31,084 bases of DNA from Seminavis robusta (lineage: Eukaryota > Bacillariophyta > Bacillariophyceae > Naviculales > Naviculaceae). A model generated the notes under the pieces. The model ran no database searches and was not told the DNA's origin. It saw nothing but the letters and a program-made list of their open reading frames with translations. The stretch covers positions 1 to 31,084 of the forward strand of contig CAICTM010001345.1 in NCBI GenBank assembly GCA_903772945.1, written 5' to 3'. The translations under genes and the position numbers were made by a program. Shown piece by piece: positions 17,701 to 26,040 of this stretch (positions within the stretch are counted from its first letter, which is position 1; the number at the start of each line of letters is the position of its first letter).

Positions 17701-18289
17701 CGGCGGAGACAAATGCCAGGCCAAGCACGCCCTCAATCATGGCTTGGATGTGTTTGCCGACGAGTTCCCAGAACTCTACGACGAAATCGTGTGGGGATGC
17801 CCTCGCTTCGTGCATCTTCTCAGGAGAACAGCACTTTCCAACGATGTCTCCGGTACCTTTTCCAAGGCAATGCGCCCCACAGAGAACTCGCCCCGAGAAG
17901 TCGCAGCCAAGACAGAAGCAGCCATGGCACTCGTACTGAGGGTTGCCAACCTGGGACATTTCGCGTTGGACAACGAGAAGTTCCAGGAATGGAATGAAGC
18001 CGCCTTTGCCGAAAAGCGTGTTGCTAGCTTGGCAAAGCGCGGGAGTGATCCAAACGGCAACTGGCACGAACACTGCGTTTTGTTTGTCAAGGGCGAAGTG
18101 ATTCCGCTTGTGGAGCAATGTGAGACGATTCTGCCCACCTCAACCCGTCTTCTGGACACTGTTGCGGTGAACCTCAAGAATTTCGAAGCCCAAGGAGAGC
18201 ACTGGGCAGACAATCAGATCTTTCCCCGGCGTCGTGCTCACGAACGATCCACACCCAACCCTGCTTCGACCGTAGACATCTTCTGCTGA
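14746..18289 (+). CDS. H-NOX / HNOBA / guanylate cyclase / PDE-like fusion
   Basis: Three exons: 14746-16336, 16431-16649 and 16743-18289, giving about 1118 residues. Introns of 94 and 93 nt start GTACG and end CAG; splicing restores VGDAYMCCSG and VNTTARHEQTG. The start has a good context (GCCACCATG) and MYG is the usual H-NOX start. Residues 1-190 are a heme-NO-binding domain with proximal His106 (NLNAMHDH) and the heme-propionate motif Y139-x-S141-x-R143. Two Cys-Pro motifs (C226, C245) lie in a flexible linker. HNOBA spans about 278-445, then a signalling helix and class III cyclase. The cyclase has metal ligands D484 and D528, guanine-selecting E524 and Cys (YCLFGD), and catalytic Asn/Arg (VNTTAR). 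An acidic linker leads to a class I PDE-like domain (about 785-1085) lacking most metal ligands. No membrane segment: soluble cGMP synthesis is inferred. Confidence 0.93.
16337..16430 (+). other. Intron 1 of the cyclase gene
   Basis: 94 nt, GTACGT donor, pyrimidine-rich CCTTTTCCAG acceptor. It interrupts the codon for Met after VGDAY. Reading through it would end the protein within the cyclase domain. Confidence 0.92.
16650..16742 (+). other. Intron 2 of the cyclase gene
   Basis: 93 nt, GTACGAG donor, TCTCCCAG acceptor. Its length is divisible by three and it contains no in-frame stop, so retention would insert 31 residues within the catalytic VNTTAR motif. Splicing restores the family sequence. 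Confidence 0.88.
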
Positions 18290-18354
18290 AGTTTTTGCCG
18301 AGGGGTTTGTTGGGGTTTCCACCATGTACTTCATATTGCATACATCTAGTTTAG

Positions 18355-18397
18355 AATAAAAGGGCCTCATGATTAACTTGAATACGTATTGAATAAA
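18355..18397 (+). terminator. Polyadenylation signals of the cyclase gene
   Basis: AATAAA occurs at 18355-18360 and at 18392-18397, about 66 and 103 nt after the stop codon. Which one is used is unknown. Confidence 0.45.
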
Positions 18398-18501
18398 GTC
18401 TATTGAAATTCTGGTTATTATTAACTCATACACTGTATGTATCTAAAGGTGTTTCTCGCAGCCAGCCAAGCACCAACCGCACTGCTCCCTTGCTATATAT
18501 A

Positions 18502-20436
18502 TTACGACAAACATCCAGCGTGAGCATCGTTTGGCGACTGCAATGGCGGTTGCTTTCTTCGACTATCAATGGCTCTCTGCGTCAAATACTGCGCCAGCAA
18601 GGAAGGAAAATTCTGCATTTCCTTGTACGATGGAAAGTAGTTGACTGAGGGGGCGAGAGAAGAGAGAAACAACAAAGTGAGCCACATGAATGATATCAAA
18701 CGTTGCAGGATCCAGCAACATGTTTTCTTTCTTGTATTGTTGTACGCACCGTCAACTACAAGCATCTTTTTGTTATTGTTGTTGGCACCGTTATTGTCAT
18801 TGTCATTCGTCGTCGTGATCAAAATGTCAAATCCAAAGAGCTCCAATCCAAATGCTTGTTTGAGTTTGTCGACGATGGGTTGCACCTCTTCGTCCGTGAC
18901 TGCTACCCGCTGTTGTTGTTGTTGTTGTTGTTGTTGTTGTGATTGTGATGATGAGGCTGTCGCACCTTCTGGCACTCCAAATGCCGACAACCGCGGGTAG
19001 GGTCGTTGGGAATCAAAATCGACATAACTGGGACTACCAGTACTTGTTGTAGTTCGTCCGTCGAACAGCGGTGGCAAGTTGGGCAAACTGGGTCGTTGAT
19101 AGACTCGTACATTGTTTCCCAAGACGTATACTTTGTATAGGACAGCATCATGATTGGCGTACTCTTGCAAGAGACAGGTGGACTCTTGAATGTGTTCCAA
19201 GGATGATTGGTGCAACAAGACTGTCATGTAATGACTGATTTTGGTTCCAGCGGCTTGTAGCGGTTTGGCAATGAGCGGATAGGACAAATTGGCATTTTGC
19301 AACGATTCGGCGATCGATGGTTGTTGTTGCTGTTTGTTGGAATTGGCAATATTATTGGGATCCCAGACTAAAAAGCGTGGAGATGCGACTGGAATGCCAC
19401 TTTTGCTCTGTACTCCTACGAGACATTGTTGTAGTGCATTGGCAATATCCGATCGTGACATGAGCGTCAATACTTTGGCCGGATCATCCGTCAAGCAACA
19501 ATCGGGGTGTTTCTTTTGGTACTGCATGAGTCGGTGTACTCTGAGAATGGCGGCTTGTGCGTCTCTGGCATGAATCTGCTGGAGTGTTTCTTGTAGCTTG
19601 TTGCAATTGTCGCTGTTGACTTCTCCCAAACTCGGGACAAGATCGGGATATAGTGGAGCATATTTGGACAAGCAGAGGATGTCTTCCGTGAGCTTGTGCA
19701 GCACGATATCCATTTTGGCGCCGTGTTGTCCTTCGAGTGGTAAATCCGGATCGAGTGGGACAAAGGAAACCCGCAGTCTTTGATGCTGCGTGGTGAGGGA
19801 CGCCAAGGTTCCCCCGCACGTACTCCCCGTGGACAGAGCCACACCAGTTGTACCCGTGGTTAACATAGTGGTGGTTGTCGAGTTGGTGTCTACCGAGGAA
19901 CACGAAGAGTGCAAATAGCGAACGATATTCTGAAGACCGCCATTGTAAGAACCCAGACTCATCATAATGTTGCCTTTGCATTTCTCTGCGCGACGAGGCG
20001 AAAGGCGTGTTGTGCTGGTTGCAGAAATGCATGTACCAGAAGCACTTGTAGTAGCAGTGTTGGTCGCGTCTTCTGATTGCTGTGTGGGTTGTTGTTGTTG
20101 TTGCTGCTGTGTCTCTTCTTGCTCGTCATCATTGTCGTCCTGCGCCAGTTCGTCTTCTTCGTCTTCTTCCACCAAGACTGTCGTTGACACGGACGACAAG
20201 TGCGTTTTGGAAGCTTCGGCCATGACCACTCCCATGGTACTCATCTTCTTGGGACCAAAGGCGTAGCCCACCAAAATGGGACGGGACGCCATCTCGTCTT
20301 CCCACTTGGATGCTACTAACGTGTGGGTCGACGAAATCATTTCCTTTTCGTCTTCTTCTTGGCGCTGCTCTCCTTCCGATCTTTTTAACTGATCGTCGGC
20401 CTGCAGCATGTCAGGATCTTTGGCTGTTGTTGCCAT
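18502..20436 (-). CDS. ITPK1: Inositol-tetrakisphosphate 1-kinase-like (ATP-grasp)
   Basis: The family phosphorylates inositol tris- and tetrakisphosphates in the cytosol, on the path to InsP6. Exon 1 is 20436-18750, exon 2 18644-18502; a 105-nt GTGCGT...CAG intron between them restores VVDVNYFPSYKE. The spliced protein is 609 residues, against roughly 320-420 for typical family members. Visible motifs are N-terminal VGYAFGPKK (56-64), MDIVLHKLTEDI, the ATP-grasp lysine in PLIAKP (K391), LLQEYANHDAVLYKVYVLG, and metal-binding GFDILI, D562 and N564. The extra length is an acidic, Ser/Thr- and Gln-rich insert (about 75-215) and a CAA/CAG tract coding ten Gln (+ strand 18908-18940). The intron contains no in-frame stop, so retention would add 35 residues just before the metal-binding Asn. 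It converges with the cyclase gene, leaving 212 nt between stops. Confidence 0.9.
   Translation of the reverse strand: MATTAKDPDMLQADDQLKRSEGEQRQEEDEKEMISSTHTLVASKWEDEMASRPILVGYAFGPKKMSTMGVVMAEASKTHLSSVSTTVLVEEDEEDELAQDDNDDEQEETQQQQQQQPTQQSEDATNTATTSASGTCISATSTTRLSPRRAEKCKGNIMMSLGSYNGGLQNIVRYLHSSCSSVDTNSTTTTMLTTGTTGVALSTGSTCGGTLASLTTQHQRLRVSFVPLDPDLPLEGQHGAKMDIVLHKLTEDILCLSKYAPLYPDLVPSLGEVNSDNCNKLQETLQQIHARDAQAAILRVHRLMQYQKKHPDCCLTDDPAKVLTLMSRSDIANALQQCLVGVQSKSGIPVASPRFLVWDPNNIANSNKQQQQPSIAESLQNANLSYPLIAKPLQAAGTKISHYMTVLLHQSSLEHIQESTCLLQEYANHDAVLYKVYVLGNNVRVYQRPSLPNLPPLFDGRTTTSTGSPSYVDFDSQRPYPRLSAFGVPEGATASSSQSQQQQQQQQQQRVAVTDEEVQPIVDKLKQAFGLELFGFDILITTTNDNDNNGANNNNKKMLVVDGAYNNTRKKTCCWILQRLISFMWLTLLFLSSLAPSVNYFPSYKEMQNFPSLLAQYLTQRAIDSRRKQPPLQSPNDAHAGCLS
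18645..18749 (-). other. Intron of the inositol phosphate kinase gene
   Basis: 105 nt on the minus strand, GTGCGTAC donor and CCCCCTCAG acceptor. Translation of the intron gives a non-family insertion; its removal joins GAC-G to TC-AAC and gives the D-V-N metal site. Confidence 0.9.
18908..18940. repeat. Trinucleotide (TTG)n tract coding polyglutamine
   Basis: A run of TTG/CTG triplets on the plus strand, read as CAA/CAG on the coding strand and giving about ten Gln. A second shorter Gln run lies near 20088-20110. Such tracts usually vary in length between alleles. Confidence 0.85.
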
Positions 20437-21396
20437 TATTTATTGGTACGGTAGAGGAATGCTGCTGTGTTATGTGATTTTTAAGGTCCTCTTTTGGATC
20501 TCATCGAATACAATTCAAATAACTACAAGACTACCACGTGTCACTGATCGTATCGTAACTCCAAGCAACATCCAACACACCCAAGAGAAGACGAAGTGCT
20601 AATAGCTAGTCGCTTTGCTTGCTGATTGCTGGTCATCTATCCGTCAATGGAACCTTGGTTCTCAAGTGTCTTATGGTTGTGTTATTGCAGGTTCAGATCG
20701 ATGAACGGCACGATCTACTGGACAGCGAATTTCGTTCGCTTTGTTCGCCCCCGTGAAATAAAGGGCGGTGGCGAGGAAGGAGGGACAGACCGTCCGATAC
20801 TCCGCCGTATCTTTCCAAAGGATCTTTCATGATGATGCAAACGACACACCACCAGCTGTTTCAATAACCACGGCTGCCAAGGACAAAGCCAACCCGTGGG
20901 GCGATAGGAGTTAGCTACGGTAGGTATTGCCGATAATAGCTAGCTAGCTATTTTAATAGTTGTCTTCATCCACTTTTGAATCATACCGGTGTCATCTCGC
21001 CGCCACCCGGTCCATTAGGTACGGTACACAGGGCTCATCCTCGCCCAGCAAGGCTACATCGTACCGTAACCAGATGGATTGCGTGAGCTCTTGGCAGGGC
21101 TCTCATGCAGTCAGCATGTGGTTGTACAGTAGCTTCAGAAGACCCAGCCAGAGATGAGGGCGGTGATCCTCCCAATAGCATTCGGCCTTGTGGGAAAGAT
21201 TCACAGATCGAACCAGCATGCCAGGCCTGATCATGTACGATTAGACTACTAGTACCACCTAAAGAGCCAGAGCTTTTTAGCAAAACATTTTCATTTGTAT
21301 TTGATTCTTAGGCGGTTTCCTAGAATTGTACGTAGCCGTAGTCCAGCATCGGAGAAGGAACGTTGACTACGGTAGCTACTTTCCGTTTCGCACAAC
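20437..21396. other. Intergenic region between two minus-strand genes
   Basis: I see no gene. The left part is the 5' region of the kinase gene and the right part the 3' region of the tRNA nucleotidyltransferase gene. It contains the perfect 18-bp palindrome AATAGCTAGCTAGCTATT at 20935-20952. No clear TATA box or AATAAA could be assigned. Confidence 0.5.
20935..20952. repeat. 18-bp palindrome AATAGCTAGCTAGCTATT
   Basis: Perfect inverted repeat with a GCTA tandem core. It could be a protein-binding site or a chance product of the short tandem repeat. Confidence 0.75.
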
Positions 21397-23547
21397 CTAC
21401 TTGAGCCGTGGATGCTGTCCACGAGGATTGCCGCCACCGCCATCATCACTGGCGTCCGCATCTCGCTGTCGCTTGACGGAATGCAGGTGAGCTTCGCATT
21501 CCTCCTTGGTGCCGTCAGGGTTTAGCAGCATCCAACGTGCCTGTTCTTCCAAGTAAGTCGAAATGATGGGCCCTCGCGGCAGTTTCAAAGCTTCCACAAC
21601 TGCCTTGCCATTCAACAACGGCTTGGCCTTCCAACATTCCTCCAAGTTTAGTTCCAGAATCGTCTTGTATGCCGCTGCAGTGAGCTTCAACCAGTCCACT
21701 TTCGTAGTAGTTGCAGTAGTGGCGCCATCATCATCAGTATTTGATTGTTGCTGCTGTTGTTGTTCCCGCATTTTGATCAATGCCGCCAAAAAGAGTGTTG
21801 TGACCCACAACTCTTTCGTCGCTCGCAGGATCAACCCTGCTTCTAATCGGCACACTTGCAAGGCATCCTCTGCTTGCTCTGCTCCCGCCACCTGTTGCTG
21901 TTCTGCCAACTCAGTCAAGAACTTGACCATGGAGCTGACATTCTCCATGAGGACGGAAATGCTTTGGACATCTTTGTTTTTGAATTTGATGGATTCTCGA
22001 AACATGAACATTGTGAGGGGAAATTCCTTTGGGAGACTGTTGCTGTTGCCCGTCTTTTTCTCTTCGTACTTTAAGAATCGAAAGGGCAACAAAAAGACGG
22101 CCAGCGGGAACAATCGTTTGTCAATGAACGACGTTGTAGGAGGCAATTGTTGTTCCGCGAGTTGGTACAAGGGCGGTAAGAATGCCAAGAGCCGTTGCGA
22201 TTCTTCCCACCCCAATTCTCGCAACTGTTCCAATTCCTGAATGGACGTCGTCTCTGGTTTAGTATTGTACTCGTGTCCCATGAGTTGTCCGTGCGCTGCC
22301 GATGTCTGTGTCTTGTTGATGACTTCTCCGGCTGCGGGAAAGCAAAAGACACATCCGGCCAATTTCAATTGTCCAATGGTTTCCAGTGCCTTTTGCGGAT
22401 TGGCCCCCTTGCCCGACAACATACCCTCGAGTTCTTTTCCGACTCGTTCTCGACTGACTTTGACTTGGAGTGCCTTGTGAATGATGGGCAACATACAAGC
22501 CTTTTTCAATCCTTCGTCCAACTCGAGTTGATAACGCACCGCAAAGCGAATGGCCCGCAAGACGCGTAATGGATCATCCTGAAAGGTTGTTTCGGCATTC
22601 AAGGGTGTGACCAATCGTCGATGTCGCAAATCTTGCATCCCTCGTTGGGTCCAGTCTTCTACCAGTTTGGTTTTCAAATTGTAAAACATGGCATTGAGTG
22701 TAAAATCTCGTCGTTGGGCATCTTGCAGTGGCGTCCCAATGGACACGGTGGGTATTCTGGAATTTTCCTGATATATTTCTTCGGCTCGCAAATGACACAC
22801 GTCAATATCAATGTTGTGTACTTTCATGGTGGCGGTTTCTAGATGTTTGGACTGTTCTGGATTGGCGGCAATGACACCCATTTTGGGATATTTGGATTGA
22901 CACCGTGCAGGGTGCGAGAGAGGGAGTGATAGTAGATATTTTTGAATGAGAGTGGCAAATTGAACTCCCATCATTTTGTCCACAGTGATATCGACATCGT
23001 GGGATCTCAATCCTAGAATTTTGTCCCGCACCCATCCACCCGCCACTCGGATTTGGAGCGACTCTGTTTTGTCGTCTTTGTCATTGCTGTTGCTTTTGTC
23101 GTCATCCAAGGAAATCTCTCCTCGTTCATAGGCCAATGTGGTGTTGAGGAGGGTATCGAACAGTTGTTCTTCGTCGTGGTCCAATCCCAGCCGGACTGTT
23201 TCGGAACACGCCAGGGACCCAAAGGCTCGCTCCAAAATCTTGTCATTCGTCAATGTTGTCAAGTTGGTGGTACTGGTTGTGCCATTGGGTTGTTTACTGT
23301 TGTTGGCCAAGCTGTAAATCTCGGTTGGTACCGTGACACTGCTTTCGTCCAATTCACTGCTCATGATTAGTAGTTTTGTTTCGTTGTGCTGTGGTGGGGT
23401 ATTGCTTGTGGGTGGGATGGTGTCGGTGGTGACGGTATATCGCTTGGTGTTATGATGATGGGTATTAATATATATTGCTTTGGAAGGATTGTTTCGAAAC
23501 AACAGTAGAAACGCACAAGCCAAGCTATTCAACACAGGATAAAGCAT
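21397..23547 (-). CDS. CCA1: CCA-adding tRNA nucleotidyltransferase
   Basis: Adds or repairs the 3' CCA end of tRNAs, needed in nucleus/cytosol and in organelles. It is a class II (eukaryotic/bacterial) enzyme by motif order: AGGWVRD (169-175) with catalytic D184-V-D186 (SHDVDIT), RRDFTLNAM (279-287), DDPLRVLRAIRFA (from 324) and SRERVGKELEGML. The C-terminal half is a long helical region with Gln- and Thr-rich inserts, making 716 residues against roughly 400-550 usually. The first ATG gives a hydrophobic, acid-free N-terminus (MLYPVLNSLACAFLLLFRNN); a second in-frame ATG at residue 62 (MSSELDESS, nt 23364) would give a cytosolic form. Alternative starts for dual targeting are known for yeast CCA1; here this is inference. 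The 5' end faces the FAD oxidase gene (head-to-head, 491 nt). Confidence 0.93.
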   Translation of the reverse strand: MLYPVLNSLACAFLLLFRNNPSKAIYINTHHHNTKRYTVTTDTIPPTSNTPPQHNETKLLIMSSELDESSVTVPTEIYSLANNSKQPNGTTSTTNLTTLTNDKILERAFGSLACSETVRLGLDHDEEQLFDTLLNTTLAYERGEISLDDDKSNSNDKDDKTESLQIRVAGGWVRDKILGLRSHDVDITVDKMMGVQFATLIQKYLLSLPLSHPARCQSKYPKMGVIAANPEQSKHLETATMKVHNIDIDVCHLRAEEIYQENSRIPTVSIGTPLQDAQRRDFTLNAMFYNLKTKLVEDWTQRGMQDLRHRRLVTPLNAETTFQDDPLRVLRAIRFAVRYQLELDEGLKKACMLPIIHKALQVKVSRERVGKELEGMLSGKGANPQKALETIGQLKLAGCVFCFPAAGEVINKTQTSAAHGQLMGHEYNTKPETTSIQELEQLRELGWEESQRLLAFLPPLYQLAEQQLPPTTSFIDKRLFPLAVFLLPFRFLKYEEKKTGNSNSLPKEFPLTMFMFRESIKFKNKDVQSISVLMENVSSMVKFLTELAEQQQVAGAEQAEDALQVCRLEAGLILRATKELWVTTLFLAALIKMREQQQQQQSNTDDDGATTATTTKVDWLKLTAAAYKTILELNLEECWKAKPLLNGKAVVEALKLPRGPIISTYLEEQARWMLLNPDGTKEECEAHLHSVKRQRDADASDDGGGGNPRGQHPRLK

Positions 23548-24038
23548 TCAGCATGTATGAATGTGTGGGTTTCACAGACTGAAGGCAGGATAGAGTACTA
23601 GTAGTGTTACAGCATTCGTGCAGAGATAGTTTGGGGTGACTGCAATCGTGGAGACGTGGGTGATGGGCAACCCTTTTGTTGGCAACCCAAAGAAGGATGT
23701 TGGGGGATGATGATGGGTGGTGGCAGTGCAACGCCATCGAGAACACTATGGAATTTCGATAGCGTTCGCAAATTTTGCTTCCTCTGAGGACTGAATACGG
23801 GTCTCATTTCGGGACTCAAAGATCCAAGTTGTTGTTGGAAGAACAAAAATGAAGGACATGAGGATCTTCGAGTGACAGGCCGCTGGGGGCGCCGAGGATT
23901 GTACATTATCTATCGCCGACGAGAGCAAAAGGGACAGAATACAGAAACAAAGCTTTTGGTTGGGTTATTTGAGTGTTATTTGAGTTTTATTTGGCTCATT
24001 GTTTAGTTAATAAGGCTCTTTGAGATTCCATCATCATC
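23548..24038. promoter_or_regulatory. Shared 5' region of CCA enzyme and FAD oxidase genes
   Basis: The two flanking genes start in opposite directions, so both promoters must lie in this 491-nt stretch or overlap the coding ends. I see no clear TATA box. The right part is T-rich (TTATTTGAGTGTTATTTGAG, about 23965-23984). No additional gene is supported. Confidence 0.45.
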
Positions 24039-25832
24039 ATGGACGCCAACCACTATCCGTCTTCCTATCAAAAGAGTGCCGAGCTCAAGCCAAGGAGTGA
24101 TGATCATGATCATGATATCGTATCCAATGGTGACTCCAACAAGAGGAAGAGAGTGATTGCAATCATTGGGGTCGCTCTGCTGATGGCCTTTGTTGCTTTT
24201 CTCTTACCCACTATGCATACCGGTAGGCCCATCGATAGACAATCTCTTGATCAGACAGTCATTGACAGCAGCATCACCTTCTCCGAGTCGACTCTTCCCA
24301 CTATGATGTATACTGATTCTACCCAAGAAGAACAATCCAGAAAAGACCAAATTCTCCAAACACTCCGAGAACTACAGACCAAACTTGAGGGGTCCATTTA
24401 CTTTGCCAGCGATGATAATAATGGCCACGACTTTGATCGGGCCGCTCATGCGTGGCGGATCTCCAACATTGTCAGCAATCCACCCTGGGCGGTCATTGAA
24501 GTGGCCCATGAAGCCGACGTACAACTCACCATACCGGTATTGGTAGACTTGCAACAGACGTACAACTTTCCGTTTTCCATTCGATCGGGTGGACACAACA
24601 AGGCAGGATATTCCACTGCGGGACAAGGGGCCGTCGTGTCTTTGGTGCGTCTCCATCAACTCGAGCTGTTGGACGATACTATTGAGGATGAAAACACCGC
24701 CGTGGCACGCATGGGACCCGCCGTGCTGGTGCAACAATTTGTCGCGGAATTGCTCATCCCAAAGGGATATGGTGGTGTCATTGGATACTGTGGTACCGTC
24801 GCCGAAGCTGGATTTATCATGGGCGGAGGACTGGGTCTGCAATCACGTCTCTTTGGACTGGGAGCGGACAATGTCAAGGCATTTCGAATCGTATTGGCAG
24901 ATGGAACAGCTCACCATGTATCCAATGACGATGACCATGACAATGACGAGGAAAACAGTCTTTCGCGAGACTTGTTCTTTGCCCTACGGGGTGCCGGTGG
25001 TGGGAGCTTTGGGGTGGTCACGCAGATTGACTACTACGTCCACAAGACATCGAATCAAATCTATGTACCTGAAGTGTTCCTCGACAACCCGGATGACATG
25101 GCAACCTTCTTGTACAGGTTGGGGCAAAAAGAACCAGAATTGCCAGGAAACATCGTAGCCATGCATGATCTAGTCGGGTCTGTGACAATGTTCTTCACAG
25201 GACGGACTGACGAGGAGGTCGAGGCGGGGAAAGATTACCTGGATCAGTTGATTGAGGAGATTCATCCCGAAGGTGTACCACGCAACATTAAACAAGCCCC
25301 CGTTTCAAACTGGTCCGACTCCTACAGTCTGCAGGATTTCCAAGGTACCTGGGGAGAACAGGTATGGGCTGCGGGCTGCTGGTATGGCTTTCTGAAACCA
25401 GAAAACAACACGGAAGAAATATGGAAAGATATCAACAGACACATCGCCAAGGGGATACAAGAGTCAGGACCCTACCTGTTGCCGGATGTGGAATTCTGGG
25501 GAGGAAGGATAAAAGAGACCAAGTGGAATGAGACAGCCTTCCCGCATCGAGATGCGGTGTTCAATTTGGGAGTGCTTCTGCAGATACCAGCTGATACAGA
25601 GGATGCCGAAGCAGTATTCCAGGAGCATTTTCACAAGGTCAACCAGTGGTGGCCTAAGGTCGAGCAATACCTGCAAGGATCCTTTGTGAACTATCCAATG
25701 GTGGCCATGGAGGCCAGAGACTACCCTCGTGTGTATTGGGGGGACAACCTTCCGAGACTCGTTGACATCAAACGACGTGTGGATCCTCAGAATGCATTTC
25801 GCTTTCCCTTGAGTGTCCCCATGCATTTGTAG
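24039..25832 (+). CDS. Membrane-anchored BBE-like FAD-linked oxidase
   Basis: A single-exon protein of 597 residues. Residues 1-38 are hydrophilic and end in KRKR; 39-58 (VIAIIGVALLMAFVAFLLPT) is a single hydrophobic helix, so the enzyme is likely a type II signal-anchored protein with its catalytic part in the secretory lumen or outside. The FAD-binding PCMH fold follows: RSGGHNKAGYS with H186, GYCGTVAEAG...GGGLG with C251, and RGAGGGSFGVVT. H186 and C251 match the two covalent flavin attachment points of berberine-bridge-type oxidases, 65 residues apart. The BBE C-terminus is present (YWGDNLPRLVDIKRRVDPQNAFRFP). Family members oxidise sugars, alcohols or alkaloids with O2, or act as dehydrogenases; the substrate here cannot be told. 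The start has a good context (ATCATCATGG). Confidence 0.92.
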   Translation: MDANHYPSSYQKSAELKPRSDDHDHDIVSNGDSNKRKRVIAIIGVALLMAFVAFLLPTMHTGRPIDRQSLDQTVIDSSITFSESTLPTMMYTDSTQEEQSRKDQILQTLRELQTKLEGSIYFASDDNNGHDFDRAAHAWRISNIVSNPPWAVIEVAHEADVQLTIPVLVDLQQTYNFPFSIRSGGHNKAGYSTAGQGAVVSLVRLHQLELLDDTIEDENTAVARMGPAVLVQQFVAELLIPKGYGGVIGYCGTVAEAGFIMGGGLGLQSRLFGLGADNVKAFRIVLADGTAHHVSNDDDHDNDEENSLSRDLFFALRGAGGGSFGVVTQIDYYVHKTSNQIYVPEVFLDNPDDMATFLYRLGQKEPELPGNIVAMHDLVGSVTMFFTGRTDEEVEAGKDYLDQLIEEIHPEGVPRNIKQAPVSNWSDSYSLQDFQGTWGEQVWAAGCWYGFLKPENNTEEIWKDINRHIAKGIQESGPYLLPDVEFWGGRIKETKWNETAFPHRDAVFNLGVLLQIPADTEDAEAVFQEHFHKVNQWWPKVEQYLQGSFVNYPMVAMEARDYPRVYWGDNLPRLVDIKRRVDPQNAFRFPLSVPMHL

Positions 25833-26040
25833 TATTCTCTGTCAGGCACGATCAGCTAGCTAGATGGCGTATGCAGATATTTACTACTCTCAAATAGTTT
25901 TGTAGTTGATTTCAAAGTGCTTCTTTTATGTTCAAGTCTTTATTCTATGTTCAATGGTTCAAGTTGTTTCGTATGCTCAGGTGCTTTTCCGTCGCATTCT
26001 CGGTTGCTATGTACAATCCTTCCTCGTTGGTATCGACCGC

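Noticed and set aside
21563..22240. Plus-strand open frame of 225 codons with Cys runs
   Set aside because: Antisense of the CCA enzyme; the Cys and Ser runs are the complement of its Gln tracts.
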